A stretch of DNA of 64,000 bases from positions 11,719,828 to 11,783,827 of the forward strand of contig CM055097.1 of the NCBI GenBank assembly GCA_029204225.1. The letters are read 5' to 3'. Shown piece by piece: positions 1-11,485 of this stretch (positions are counted from its first letter, which is position 1; each line of letters begins with the position of its first letter). A program made the translations under genes and the position numbers. This DNA is from Diphasiastrum complanatum (taxonomy: Eukaryota > Streptophyta > Lycopodiopsida > Lycopodiales > Lycopodiaceae). Below the pieces are notes generated by a model. It was not told the DNA's origin. It made no database searches and saw nothing but the letters and a program-made list of their open reading frames with translations.

Positions 1-1300
1 TAGAATAAAAAAGATTCATAACTCTTCGAATCGAGATCCATTATAATCATAATTGGGAAACCCTAACCATTTTGTACAGCTACGATGAGAAACATGTAGG
101 TTCAATCCTTGGATTGGCTCTTGTCCTACACGTTTATTCTACACCTACTATGTGTATGCTTGATCCTCTAGGCGCCTTATTGCACGTTGCCTTCCTTTCC
201 TTGTGATTGAGAGGCAAAGGATTTTTGTTTAGCAAGCTGCTAAGAGCTAGAGATGTGAGGTTGGTGGGTGGGTGCACAAGATTTGAGATAGATGCTTCTC
301 AGTTTGAGACAATTATATATAAATTAATCTTGTGTATCAACATATGATGCTCATATTGTTCATGTGCTATTGGAGGTTCCAGAATAGGGACTGCCATGGG
401 ATTAGAGCGATTTCCCTTATGAGGTACTTACCAATGTTCTTTGGGATTATCGAACAACATGCATAATTTTTATAATTAAATCATGGTATATTTTGTAGGA
501 GGTGCATATTTTTATAAATGTTGTTCTTACACTTATAGGGAATCAGGGCTTATTCTAGATTCAATATGGCCACCACATCAAAAGTATCTATCATTTTCGG
601 GACAAACAAATGTTTTAATACACATGAGGTACCAAATCAATGTGATGAGGGGTAGATTTTTTTAAATGTTGCACTAATAGAACCATTTAATTAGTCTACA
701 TCCTTTAGTCTTACTATTATTCTAGAGAGAATACATGAGGGGCCATGGGATGGTCAGTTTCATGAGATATTACATGCATAGTAAGAGCACTCTCAACTTG
801 TTAGACATCAGTGACATGATCAATATGATGCAATGCATACGTAGTAGCCGCGAATTGTAGTTTAGGCAAGGGTTTCTGTTCTATAGTATTTCTTATACAT
901 AACATTGTTTTAACTAGTTTACAATTTGTTCTTGTTTAGTATTAAACCTCCAAGAAAAGCTAGATTTTTTACATGTGGCCTTGGGTGCTACAAATACTTT
1001 CATGCCCAGGAATTAATGTCTACAATAATTTAGCTATCTTAGTTGCATTAGACTTATATTTTCTAGTAGTTTCCATTGTTAGTCTATATGGATGTTTTGA
1101 TCATACTACTTATTATGCACAAGACCTTGTACTACGCATTTTTGGCATTGCCTTGCAAAAGGCAATACTATGTTTTCAAGTTGTTCAATGGAGTTTATGC
1201 AAAAGTCAACATCAAAGTCAATGCCCTGAATGATAACTTGGACATGTGCACACAAAAAGCTTTGCCAGATTGTTAAGGACTTTATTGCAAGAACTTAGTC
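1..1300. other. Intergenic stretch, no gene recognised
   Basis: AT-rich sequence with only short random open frames on both strands. None carries a recognisable motif or a long uninterrupted frame. It is probably old intergenic or repeat-derived DNA. Confidence 0.6.
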
Positions 1301-1306
1301 CTTTAG

Positions 1307-1460
1307 ATGCATCTCTATATGCAAGTAGCAACTAGCAAAAATCCATGTACTTTCCTTTTTCTTACATGCATGCTGACACTTTTATGCATCTTTATATGCA
1401 AGTCATAAATAGCAAAAAATCTACGTCCCTCCACATGCATCCTTGGGCTCTCAACTTGCA
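1307..1460. repeat. Imperfect tandem duplication, about 78 bp period
   Basis: Two copies of a segment beginning GATGCATCTCTATATGCAAG and TATGCATCTTTATATGCAAG follow each other, starting near 1307 and 1385. Each continues into a similar AGCAAAAAATC-type stretch. The copies differ at many positions, so the duplication is not recent. Confidence 0.6.
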
Positions 1461-1557
1461 TGATGAGAACCCACCATGACCTTGCTTGCATTGATAGGCT
1501 TACCAAGCTTGATGATTTGGGTAGTAGTTGATAGGCTTACCAAGATTGGTCTGACTA

Positions 1558-1857
1558 GAACTCCCTGTTGGAACTAAGGTTCATCATGTATTCCATGTTA
1601 GTCATTTAAAGGAACGACTTGGTGGAAAAGATGACCTGATTCCTATAGATCATCTAGTGTTATTGGAGGATTTGACTGGTTTTGTACCCCATGAACCGGA
1701 AAGGATCATGGATATGCGGCGACATCAGTTGAGAAATTGTTTGATTTCTGAACATATGATTCGTTGGAAAGGTAAGTAAGATGATGAGGACACCTGAGAG
1801 AAGGAAGATGATTTAAGACTTAGAATCGCTGGTTTTTTCCCATAGAAGGAAGTTTTA
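1558..1857 (+). pseudogene. Ty3/gypsy integrase C-terminus with chromodomain-like tail (remnant)
   Basis: Translating from about 1572 gives an integrase end: HHVFHVSHLKERLGG, then a linker, then PERIMDMRRHQLRN and a RWKGK...DDEDT..EKEDDLR segment. This matches the typical end of chromovirus Pol, where the chromodomain reads like 'I.DRR.R.LRN....LVQWKG...EEATWE'. Two in-frame stops are visible, a TAA after RWKGK and a TGA at the tryptophan expected after DEDT. The fragment is therefore dead. It runs straight into a purine tract and LTR start, as expected for the 3' end of a plus-strand gypsy element. The upstream Pol is not recognisable. Confidence 0.75.
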
Positions 1858-2160
1858 TGCGGGGGGAAATGTTATGTACCATAATGGTACGCCCTTCAGT
1901 GATGGCCTCGCAAGGGGCATGACGCAGGTCTAGCGTTATTGACATGTTTGGGTGCCACGTGTCACCATCCTAGGTGGTCACGTGTCGTCGGCAGGACTGT
2001 GCTTGATGGAACTCACTATGATATGCCTATATAATATAGTGGTGGGGCTTCCCTCTTTCCATTCACTCAGTCTACTCAAGAGTTGGTGGATGGAGAGCAC
2101 GTGCATGAGCCAGGATGTATCTCCAGGCCAGGAGAATGTCCTATAGTATCATACACATTA
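1858..2160 (+). repeat. Polypurine tract and partial 3' LTR of a gypsy element
   Basis: A purine tract GGGGGGAAA (1861-1869) is followed by TGTTATGTACC at 1870, the usual way a gypsy 3' LTR begins. A TATA-like stretch, CCTATATAATATAG, lies near 2026-2040. The right end was not located. The sequence turns AT-rich after about 2150, so the LTR is either truncated or ends there. It belongs with the integrase tail directly upstream. Confidence 0.65.
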
Positions 2161-2448
2161 TTAAAAGTACATAAAAAATACATCAAATTTTTCTACAAAT
2201 TTGTAACAAAATTTTAACATATGTAAAAAATTGAAGTATTCAACAATTTTTCTAAAAGTTACAATACACAAAAATTAGAAAGGGCCCAAGTAATATAATT
2301 TATTCAAATTGTTGCAGATTGTAATACGAAATTTAGATTCTTTTGGATCTAGTATCAAACTTATATCTTCATCGGTGTCCATGCCTACAAATTCAACATC
2401 ATCAATTTCATTATTAGAAGGTGAAGATGGAAGATCCATCTTCATCAT

Positions 2449-3112
2449 TGTGAAAAACGCAGCAAAATAAACCCATTTGATCCTAGAAATGATGGAGAAA
2501 GCACCTACTTAAGATCCAAACAAGATCTAAAAGCTAGATTACTAATCAATGCATTGATTCCTAGCTTATCTTGGCTTGAACTCCATGAATTAGCTCCAAA
2601 ACTCTTCACACGTGTGAATGTACGGCCTGCTGCTACCTGTGTACTGTACCTGCAACTCCAATCTCATTCAATGATCATAAAAAGTCATATGCCAATAGCA
2701 TTCATCAATCAAATCATAGACTCAAACTAATCAAGAGGAAGATCTTGATTTGGCTCATAATTTGATGGAAATTCCATCACATATTTATACATGTAGAGCT
2801 TGGATCTGAGCATATTAGGGCTTCTATGTATCCATCACAACCTAACCCAAAGATCCACTTGATCCACCCTATTAAGGGTCAATACTTCAAAATCCAAAAA
2901 CAATGAGAAAATTGCTATTTTAAGCTCCTATTTTTTCTCTACCCTATCTATGCACTCTTTGGCCACATTCCAAAGGTACCATTCCAAAGCTAGGTTATTG
3001 ATTTGACTTAGAATAAGGTATCCTATGCTTTTGGCATGTGTGACATCCCACATAATGGCCTCAAAGTCATTTACAAGTGGAATTTATGCAAACTAGTTTG
3101 TGTAAATCAACA
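2449..3112 (-). repeat. Ty1/copia 3' LTR (minus-strand element)
   Basis: Read on the minus strand, the LTR begins TGTTGATTTACAC at 3112 and ends GCGTTTTTCACA at 2449, about 664 bp. It is preceded on that strand by a purine-rich TTGTGAGGAG tract just after the remains of a copia Pol. A perfect 14-bp palindrome, TTCACACGTGTGAA, lies at 2605-2618, and a TATA-like ATTTATACATG near 2775. The general plan (about 650 bp, TG...TTTTTCACA end) is the same as in the intact element at 42.7-48.6 kb, but the sequences are different subfamilies. Confidence 0.7.
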
Positions 3113-3776
3113 CTCCTCACAACTAGTTTAAAGATAACATTGCTTATCAACCCTAGGGCTTATCTTAACTTCACAAATGCAGCTCTTTGAAGTGGTTTAG
3201 TGGGGATATCATCAACACATTCACTACTTGCCACATGCTCCAAAGACATCTCCTTTGCACCTTTTCTCTCATAAAATGATGAGAGATCTCAATATGCTTT
3301 GACCTTGCATGGAAGATTGGATTGGTTGCAAGGTGTTGGGCTAAAATGTTGTCATTGTAGAGAGATGGAACAACATCTAAACTCATGACTTTCAACTCCA
3401 TAAGTAGCCTTTTGATCCATAGTAGCTCCTTTGTTGTAGTGGTGAGAGCTTTGTACTCGGCCTCAGTTGAAAGTGAGATGGTTTCTTGTTCCTTTGACAA
3501 CCAAGAAACTACTCCTCGACCAATGAATGTTGCATAGGCACTTGTGGAATTCCTATCCCTTGTGTCACCTACAAAATACGAGTCACTAAAGGCACTTGTG
3601 GACTTCCTATCCCTTTTGTCACCTACAAAATATGAGTCACTAAAGGCATGCAAATCAATGACATCTCCTCTATAGAGAATTCCATGATCTAGAGTACTCA
3701 AGATGTATCTCAAGATCCATTAAATTTTTCCAATGTATCACTTATGGATCTTGCATATATTGACTTAGCCTACACA
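3113..3776 (-). pseudogene. Ty1/copia reverse transcriptase tail and RNase H (3' fragment)
   Basis: The open part (3713 to 3171) shows copia RNase H landmarks: FSDSYFVGD, VVSWLSKEQETISLS, STEAEYKAL, and NPIFHARSKHIEISHHF. Upstream, up to about 3776, stop-ridden sequence still reads CVG...ILRYI, the end of the RT-RNase H connection. After REKVQ the frame shifts by one. The correct end (LEHVASSECVDD followed by a TKPL motif) is readable in another frame. A block of 16 residues around FSDSYFVGD is repeated in tandem (48 bp), which is odd for this conserved core. The fragment joins an unrelated gene at about 3780, so the rest of the element was lost. Confidence 0.85.
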
Positions 3777-3789
3777 CACTAAAGCAATT

Positions 3790-6697
3790 CTATGAATATC
3801 TCTACATCCATAACATTTAATGTGAGCTTTGAATCCAATACCAATCAAAACATTATCTTCACCCCTATGCAATCCGAGGTCAGCTTCCACACATGCCCTT
3901 GTTCTTCTTGATGAAGGTCCGACGTCAACAACACATTCTTTTCTTGGCAGTCTTGGACGAATGATTTCCTTCATTTTTTTTCGAAGTCCACCTGAATTTG
4001 TTACTTCAAAATCATAAACAATAATGTCAACTTCCTCAAGGACAAGGTCACTTATGTGGGGCCGATTTTTTATTGCGTGGCGATTCCTTTTACCATTTGA
4101 GTTGCCAATCATTTCAAGAACATACTTTCATGTGTATGCATCATGATGCTTTGTTCGATACCAATGTACTTTGATACAATCTCTCCATTTTTGGACTTTG
4201 ACAAATCGACAATCTTGCATAACCAAAAGGGATGGCCAAGAGGATCATCATCTGCAAGTGTGGCAGCCATTATACCCACCTTGATTTCTTTCACATTTCC
4301 CTTCCAAAAGCTAGCAATTTCTTCTTGTCTTTGACGAGATTTGTGAGTTCACAAATACATCTCTTTGGAAGGAACATAGATCGTTCGTTGAATATCCTGA
4401 GGAATAGTAGAAACCTCATTAGTTGTTGCATTACTCTTTGAGGGCCAAGAAAATGACATCTCTAAAGTAGTACGATTAGTTGTTACATCCATGAGTATGG
4501 ACTCCTGGTCGTCAAAGAATTCTTTCCACCAACTTGAATCAACATTTTTGGCATATAGCTTGGCTTTTTCAATGAGAAGCCCTTTTTTTTGCTGTCATTT
4601 CCTCCAATCAACATCCAAATTCTGCTTGCGACATTGCTCGACTACATAATGCACCTCCAAACGATTTGGCAAAGCTCCAACAATAATACATTCTGGAATA
4701 AATAAAAGAAATAACAACCCAGTCTCTAGAAGCTAGCAAGAAGAGCTGGACAAGTGTTACCAAACAACAATGTCTTGCCATCTCTTTTTACAATGAGAAA
4801 TTGATGTTGAAAGTTGAGATCATTTAATCGAGAAATGCATTTTTCTTTAAAAGACAAACCTTGCACAAAACTTTTAAAATCAAACGTTTGCTTCAGATGG
4901 AGAACAATGGGATGGGGAGTACAAGCTCCTTCAAGAATAGATACCATTTTTGGTAAAGTGAATGCATCATCACGAGAAAGTCTTTTCGAGAACATGCTTT
5001 TCAATATGGTCATGTGTATGACCCACAAGAAGAAATCCAACTTTAAATTTTTCGAAGATTTCCTTCTCCACCAACATACTAAGATAAGCAAGCAACGTTT
5101 GATTTTTATTTTCTCTAGCCGTATTATCAAGCTGCAAATATAGTACTTGGGACAAATCACCTTCCCAGTTTGTGATTATATCATGCAAAATTGTAATTGT
5201 CAAGTTAGGATCATTATGAACATTTGGATAGGTCAAGAAGACACAGGCCTGAAGCGCTCGATGGTAGATAAGAGACCAAACGAGATGCATTTGAACAATT
5301 GTATCTTCTTTTATATCTTTCAGAACTCTTACAAAGTGTGGAAGGTAAGTTTGTTTTTTATCCATGCCATCAATAACAATTCCAAGATACTTCTCATGAT
5401 ACTTCAAACATTTTTTTAATGTGTTTTGTTAACTTTGCTCTTTCGTCAACTTCTTGTTCTCGATGCACTCTAAGCTTCATTCACCTTACCTACATATTTA
5501 AAAATTTCAAAAGCCATTTCAAAGTAATAAGAGAAATCACAATAATAAAAAAGAACTATGCAAGAATTTTACTATTAGTACCTTTATCTATATCGACTTT
5601 GCATTTTGCCTTGGTACTTTGAGCGATGCGCATACAATGCATACTCTCATCCTCACCTTCCTTGGAATAAATACGTTGTTAAAATAGTGTTTCCAAAGCT
5701 TGGTGAAATGACTATATTAACTAGTATATTGCTCATTTCCACAAATCATTTCCTCCTTGTAGATATTGTAAATCTCATGCCTTGTAAAATTGTCCGCGTC
5801 ATGTGCCACCTACCAGTAGTTGGCATAATCTTAGCGTGAGAACTAAAATAGCTCTCCATCCAAGATATCGATAAATTTATGAACATCCTTGAATGCACTT
5901 CTACAAACAATGGAATGTCCCAAGTTGTACTCGATTTGATCTTTGATGTCCCGACTTTAGTGCAGATGTAAGATACACCTCTAATTGCTCTTCTCGATTA
6001 AGACCTAGGTAATAAGATTTTAATGACTTTATCTTGGAAATACCAAACTTTTTTATGCAACCATTACTACAACATGCAACCTTAAGTGTATCCTTCAGCT
6101 GAGATGACGGCAACAAAAAAGTTCTCCTCCTATGACCATAGTTTGGAAATCTTCGATCAACATGAAATCCCTTCCCACCTCTTTTAGACTTTTGGACATT
6201 GTCATCGGTGTCGGCATCATTCTCGTCATCGTCAATGTCATTGCCATCATTGTCATCCTCAGTCTCCCTCATAGCACTCTCATCAATATCTTGATAATTT
6301 TTCGAAAGACCATTGACCAGATAATTGTGACACTCATATTGACCTCCCTTGTCATTGAAATGCATAATTGTTTCAAAAGACACAACAACAAAAGAGGATT
6401 CAACCATATTAGAAATGGGGGCCTCCAAATAAAGCTCGACTCGGAACATGAGTTTTGCAAAACATCATGCTCATTTTAAAACTCTGACTCGACATAAGAG
6501 TTCACAGAAATAGCGACATCCGCACTCTTCATGGTGCTTTCTTGAGACTTGGCCTCAGATTCGAAAACATAGCTCGAGAGTGAAATCCTACAACTAGAAA
6601 TAGAAAGTTCTCCTTCAGATACGGAAGTCTCGTATGATGAGATGGATATAGAAAACAAGTTGCACAAAGAGCAAAGAAAAACACAAAACAAAGTCAT
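3790..6697 (-). pseudogene. DUF7869-like gene, broken by frameshifts and stops
   Basis: Read on the minus strand, successive frames give an ordered protein of the uncharacterised DUF7869 kind. An acidic, Ser/Asp-rich N-terminal region comes first (6697-6100). Next is CCSNGCIKKFGISKIKSL (about 6050), a Cys-containing segment typical of the N-terminal part. Then come YLGIVIDGMDKKQT (about 5380) and the diagnostic core QLDNTARENKNQT with VGFLLVGHTHDHIE (5135-4990). The order ends with SRDDAFTLPKMV and a tail with DPLGHPFWLCKIVD (about 4235) and VDIIVYDFEVTNSG (about 4010). Frame changes near 4985, 4720, 4110 and in 5450-5900, plus stops, make it non-functional. The biochemical role of the family is unknown. 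The 5' end lies about 10 bp from a CACTA-like terminus, so a transposon link is possible. I am confident of the family but not of introns versus frameshifts. Confidence 0.75.
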
Positions 6698-6704
6698 TAA
6701 AATT

Positions 6705-6971
6705 GTTAGCCGATATTTCTACACAGAAAATCGGGCTAATATTGAAGTTTAAGTTTGCAATAATTGAAAAAATCGGCATGTAAATCCCGGTTATTAGAAA
6801 AAAATCGGCACAAATTTGCCTTAGAATTGGGTCCCAGCCCGTCCTAAATGAGGCTAGAGCAGATTTTGCGGCCTTAGAAATGGCCGGTAAATATTTTACG
6901 GCTTTTCAAACAAAATGGCCAATTGTAAAAAAATAGCCGGTATGACCGTGCTAAAATCTCACCATGTAGTG
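6705..6971 (-). mobile_element. CACTA-like transposon terminus with subterminal repeats
   Basis: Read on the minus strand from 6971, the sequence begins CACTACATGGTGAG, matching the CACTA start of plant En/Spm-type elements. Over the next 260 bases a short motif recurs in both polarities: CCGGCTATTTTTT, GCCGTAAAATATTT, CCGGCCATTT, GCCGCAAAATC, GCCGATTTTTTT, GCCGATTTTTTC, CCCGATTTTC and ATCGGC. Arrays of short subterminal repeats are the transposase-binding regions of CACTA elements. The DUF7869-like gene starts immediately inside. The opposite terminus was not found; the far side is cut off by the copia fragment at 3.78 kb. Confidence 0.55.
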
Positions 6972-7046
6972 AGTCCATGTTAACTAATATATGATCACTC
7001 AGTGTATTTTTTAGGGAAATCGTGTTGTCGTGGGAGCCCTAGTCAT

Positions 7047-7860
7047 TGTGAAAAATGCAAAGAGGCCAAAAATCTTGTATATAGATAAACACACATGTTT
7101 GGAGCCTGTTCCCACGTGTGAAACTAGTGTAATTGTCATGTACCATAATCATATATGTTGTACATATGATTTAATTCAAGTTCTAGTGGCTAAAATGGCC
7201 AAAAACTAGTTTTCTAGACATATGACACATGGCATCAATCTATTGATTGCATGAGCCACATCCTTTGGTTAGGTGTCATATCCCATGTGTATAGGACAGC
7301 TCACACATGTGGAATAAGCTAAAGTAGGCAAATTTTGACTTCTAGAAGATTTCCAAGAAGATCTCCATATAGAAGGAAAATGGACCAAAAGTGCTCAAAA
7401 TAGAAGGTTTTGTCCAAGTGTCAGTTTTGCATGATGAATCATCATATGACAAAGCACCTTCACACATGTGGGATCAGAGAGATGATCAGTACCACGAGCT
7501 CCCACTTATTGTATATATAGAGCCACATTTGGCCATAATCAATATGAGACACCAATCTTGGTTTTGGAAGCAATTTTGAGTGATTTTTTTGTGTACATTT
7601 GTTTTGATTGTTTTGAGGTTCTATCAATGTGTACTTGATTTTCAGGTTGGAGTCCATACTCAGATAGTGTTTCACATGTGTGAAATCAGAAAGTACACTT
7701 ACCTTCAATTAATAATTGTTCTTGTTAGAATTTTGTGTCTAGAATCCATCTAGATTGATCTTAATCTGAAGTAGATTGATAGATCAAGTAATCTGACAAC
7801 CAATCCCTCTTGAGGATCAGATTAGGATCCACTCTTGGTCCATTTTGTACTTTTTGCACA
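7047..7860 (+). repeat. Ty1/copia 5' LTR, family B
   Basis: The 814-bp LTR begins TGTGAAAAATGC and ends TACTTTTTGCACA, giving inverted TGTG/CACA ends. A primer-binding site follows at once. A TATA-like TATATATAGAG lies at about 7512. Palindromic sites of the CACACRTGTG type recur at 7108-7120, 7301-7312, 7460-7470 and 7671-7684. A second copy in reverse orientation lies at 28,274-29,105, with the same internal reading frames and few differences. Confidence 0.85.
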
Positions 7861-7873
7861 TGGTATCAAAGCC
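7861..7873 (+). promoter_or_regulatory. Primer-binding site (initiator-Met tRNA type)
   Basis: TGGTATCAAAGCC immediately follows the LTR end. The consensus complementary to the 3' end of plant initiator tRNA-Met is TGGTATCAGAGC, so there is one mismatch. It defines the end of the 5' LTR and the plus orientation of this element. Confidence 0.85.
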
Positions 7874-9325
7874 TAGTACAAGAGGTTTTGTTGAAATTGA
7901 TAGGGATAATCCAAATCAAAGCCAAAATTAGTAGTTTTTTGGAAACTAGTCAAATTTTGTGTAGCGAGTTGGATTTGATAGCTATCCTCAAAATTGTTGT
8001 GGGCTGTAGGAATCCTTTTCACATGTGTGAGTCCATACAGCTCCGGTTTTGGCTGAGAAAATTCAAAAATTTGTACAATTTGACTCACACACCCAATTTG
8101 AGTGATTTTTGGTGCAAAATCAAGCATTTTCTATAGAGAATCTAATCCCTTGATTAGTTCTTGGATTAGATCAGTCAAGAAATTAAATTTGAAGCTTGAA
8201 TTAGGTGTATTAATTGATTATCTCTGATTTTTTGAGTGCATGTTGAAGTTGTGAGAGATTTTGCTAAAAATCATAGATTAAGGAGTGATATGCAAGGTGA
8301 GAGGTTGAAATCCATTGTACCATCACTCTAGATTTGTTCAAGAGTGATAGGGTCAAGTTTAGAAGCATCAATTTGCTAGAAAACATCCTTGGATCTGTCC
8401 TCCAAGTGAAACCTTTGAGAGTTTCTAGTGCATATAGAGCATCTATGCAAATCTTTTGTAGAATTTGACATAGATTGGCTTCAATTGATTGAGATCCAAG
8501 TCACATTGTTCAGCCCTACTCAATTTGTTTGAGTGATTGTAAGGTCTGAAAAGAGTCATTAAGGTGTCTATGACAAATGTGTAGAGAGAGATCCAATTTT
8601 CTAAGAGTTCCTTCCTTCGTAGAGGGCAAGATCTAGAAGCTCATTTCGTGTTGTTATTGGTGGAGAATTTGTATTCTCCTAGGTGATCAAATATTTCTAA
8701 GTGGTATTAGCTCTTTGAAGCACAATATCTTAGTGAAAAAAATCATTACTTTTGATTTTAAATTTCATTCCAAGTCTTAAAAAGTAGAGTGTCGAATCCA
8801 ATAGGGGTGATTGAATCCATTGGATGTCTAGAATGAGGGGGAGTCCATATTTGAGTATTCATGCACGGTTGAGATCTTTGTGAATCTCTAGTTGTCTAAA
8901 TTTTTAAGCTTTGTGAAAAATTGGTGGTATAGTTTGTTGTCAAATCAAATCAAATTTATTCTAAATCTCAATTGTGAGATTATTTGGGTCAAGAGTGAGT
9001 CCAAAAGTAGTGATTAAGTTTGATTTCATGTACTTGAAACAAAACCCATCTTTTGTTCAAGAATCTCAAGTGTTGAGAGAACTAGTCAAGTGAAAAGGAA
9101 AATCTAGGTGTCAAATCTTTTTCATATCCATTTCAACTTTCAAAAGAAAGAGTCATTGGTATTTGATGAGTCCAATAGGAGATTGAATCTGATTTCTTTA
9201 GTGATTTGATTCAAAGATTGTGTGCTTTTGTGTGATCAAAGAAAAGTTTCCAAGTGACTAGTCATTACTATGAAGATTGATTCTTAGGTTTGTGAGCTAG
9301 ACCTTTTGTAGATCCTTCTAGTCTC
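7874..9325 (+). other. Leader / decayed gag region of family B copia element
   Basis: No frame of useful length remains. The position after a primer-binding site and before a zinc-knuckle remnant implies untranslated leader and rotted gag. Another CACATGTGTGAG copy lies at 8020-8031, outside the LTR. Confidence 0.5.
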
Positions 9326-9925
9326 TTGAAAGTCACAAATTACATTTGTAGAATCATATCACAGGTTTTTATTCACATGGCATCAATACGTGGCATCCTA
9401 TTGAAGGAAAGAAAGGATCATGAGTGCAACCTTTGTGGCAAGGGAGGATTTTTTTTCTCAAGATGCTACAAAAAGAAGACCAGTCCATCCAAGGAGAACC
9501 AAAGCAAGGGGGCCGAGAAGAAGGATGGAGCTTCAAGTTCGAAATGCAAATACAAGAAGGAGGTGTTTCCTTTGTGGAAAGGTGAATGAGTCTTGGAGTC
9601 TCACAAGGACTTGCAAAATTTGTCTTCAAGAGTCCATCACAACATATGTCAAATCTTGTGAAATCTTTCATTTGGAAGTGCATTGTTTGGTTCAAAATGC
9701 AAAGATAGATGTCACTTTCATAAAAGTAACTTGGATTTATTTTATGTCCTTGGAAAGTATTTTGCTTGGAACTTTGTACAAGCTCAAACTTATTGTTATT
9801 ATCCAAGAGAAATCAATCAAGAGTAAGGAGCAATCACAAAATGAAAATAGTTTCATTTACGCTCTCATGTCAACTTACGAAGAACCATTTTGCTTTGAAG
9901 AGATTTTTGTATCTCAAAGGTGAAT
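9326..9925 (+). pseudogene. Copia-like gag remnant with zinc-knuckle trace
   Basis: The frame from about 9410 reads ECNLCGKGGFFFSRCYKKK, followed by a Lys/Ser-rich stretch. The spacing of the three cysteines matches the CX2CX4HX4C knuckle, but the histidine is replaced by phenylalanine. Downstream to about 9925 only short open pieces remain. Its place after the leader of the 7.0-kb LTR supports a Gag C-terminus. The assignment rests on the knuckle and the position alone. Confidence 0.45.
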
Positions 9926-9994
9926 TAAGGCAATACTAGTTGAGTGTGATGCCTTAAAAGATAGCAAAATATGTTTTCCTTGTAAGCTTACATT

Positions 9995-10470
9995 AGTCAT
10001 GAAGTCAAGGAAATGGAAATATCTTCATAATGTAGGATCTTTTGGTTTCAATAAGATCATGAATGATGTGTTCATTCATAAAGATGAAAATTGTAAGTTT
10101 TCAATCTTAAAGGCAAGTTGTAAACTTCTTATGAGAATGAGTGAAGCATCCAAAGTGGACACTTATATCCATAAGCAAGTAGTTAGCCTTGTTGAGATGG
10201 GAATACCTTTTGATTTCAATATTGGAAAAATCATGCCAAGTTGTGGTGATTTTTGGACTTATGTTTCTAGCATAAGTAATCTTGATAATCATAGGAGTGC
10301 ATATTGAATGGTCATACTTGTTGTGATCATTATGAGACATGGAGGTCTCGGATTTCCATCAAAAAGGAGCACCATGAAGAGGATCTCAAAGAATCATCTC
10401 AAGGTTCAAGTGTGCCAAGGATTGAGGAGGAGAGTCATTGGAAAGTTAACCATCGTTCTAGGTTAGTTCA
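9995..10470 (+). repeat. Segment homologous to 12,200-12,545 (direct duplication, copy 1)
   Basis: GTAAACTTCTTATGAGAATGAGTGAAG with GACACTTATATCC here corresponds to GTAAACTTTTCTTGAGATTAAGTGAA with GACACTTACATCC at 12.25 kb. Both also share TAATCTTGATAATCA and a TTTATGAGRCATG-like stretch in the same order. The translations are short and not recognised. This is probably two copies of a retroelement internal region of unknown coding content. Confidence 0.5.
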
Positions 10471-10699
10471 AGGAATGTCACATTCATTCTTCTTGACCTA
10501 CTACTTTCATTTTCTCCATTTCGACATCTTGCTTCTCCTTTCACTTTTATTTTGTGCTCATCCTATCTTTCCCTTATTATTTGTTAGAATTCTCACCTTT
10601 TTTTACTTACCTATCCTCTCAATGATATATTTGTCAACTCTCCTTACCCTTACATTAACATTTATGCCCCACCATGCTTCCCTTGCAGTCAAGCATTAA

Positions 10700-10945
10700 A
10701 GTTTCTCATTATGTCCCAATTGTTATGACCTCAAGAAATGGCAAGATCCAAGGTTTGATTTGGTCAACACAAAAAGTGCAATAAGTGATAGCACAGTGCA
10801 CATCTACTAAGGTAATGATTAGCTTTGAATTAGACAACAAGAAGTTGAAGGATGGCCCAACCAAGTCCATTTGTAAAACATGAAATGGAGTAGTTTGTAG
10901 CCTCTTCATTCCCAAGTTTGTAGAAGATACGTGCTTACACAACTA
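10700..10945 (-). pseudogene. Retroelement integrase core fragment
   Basis: The minus-strand frame reads MKRLQTTPFHVLQMDLVGPS and then a segment resembling IITLVDVHCAITYCTF. This fits the start of an integrase core, where 'F..LH.DL.GP' carries the first catalytic Asp and '...VDD.SR..W' follows. It is about 77 residues long, with no neighbours in frame. Its strand is opposite to the surrounding copia remains, so it comes from a separate insertion. Confidence 0.5.
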
Positions 10946-11480
10946 TAGATTGCTACTTAGTCAACCTATTTGAGAGCTATCCTCAAATATCCATGAGGAT
11001 TCTTGTTGGAGAAAGTGGGTGTGTGAGTGTGAGAAACTAAAATAGCTCAAAAGAAAACGAGGAAACGAACACGAGAAGAACTAGAATCTAGGAACCAAGA
11101 ACTGTCGCCAGATGCTCCTTGATGGCTGGTCATGAAGGCGTCATGATCCGCTTCATGAATAGGATGTGGAGCTTTTGCAACTGCGTTTGCCACTTGATTC
11201 GACTGCCCCTTTCTGTTGTTCTTTGCTTGCAGTATTCGACAGTCTTGAATTTTGTGGTTGTTTCACTTGCAGTATTTGTAGAACAACTTCTTCTTCGTCT
11301 GCATATTCGAATGTTCTTTGTGTTGTGCTGGTTTCTGGTCTGGCTTTGGTTGCTTCGGGCCTTTCTTCTTCTTCTTCTTAGTCGTGCTCTTATTAATGTA
11401 TAAAGCGTGAGAATCAGTTGAGGAATCTTCTCTCTTCAAGATTTATGGTGCTAATTATTTCCTATTATTCAAAGCATATG
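10946..11480. other. Unassigned stretch, no gene seen
   Basis: A CT-rich plus-strand region with hydrophobic open frames of low complexity (11,119-11,403). Nothing recognisable was found. The hydrophobic translation follows from TTC/CTT runs and is not evidence of a membrane protein. Confidence 0.5.
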
Positions 11481-11485
11481 TTGAG

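Noticed and set aside
11119-11403. Hydrophobic frame that looks like a membrane protein
   Set aside because: The hydrophobicity comes from a pyrimidine-rich stretch. No signal, homology or continuation was found.
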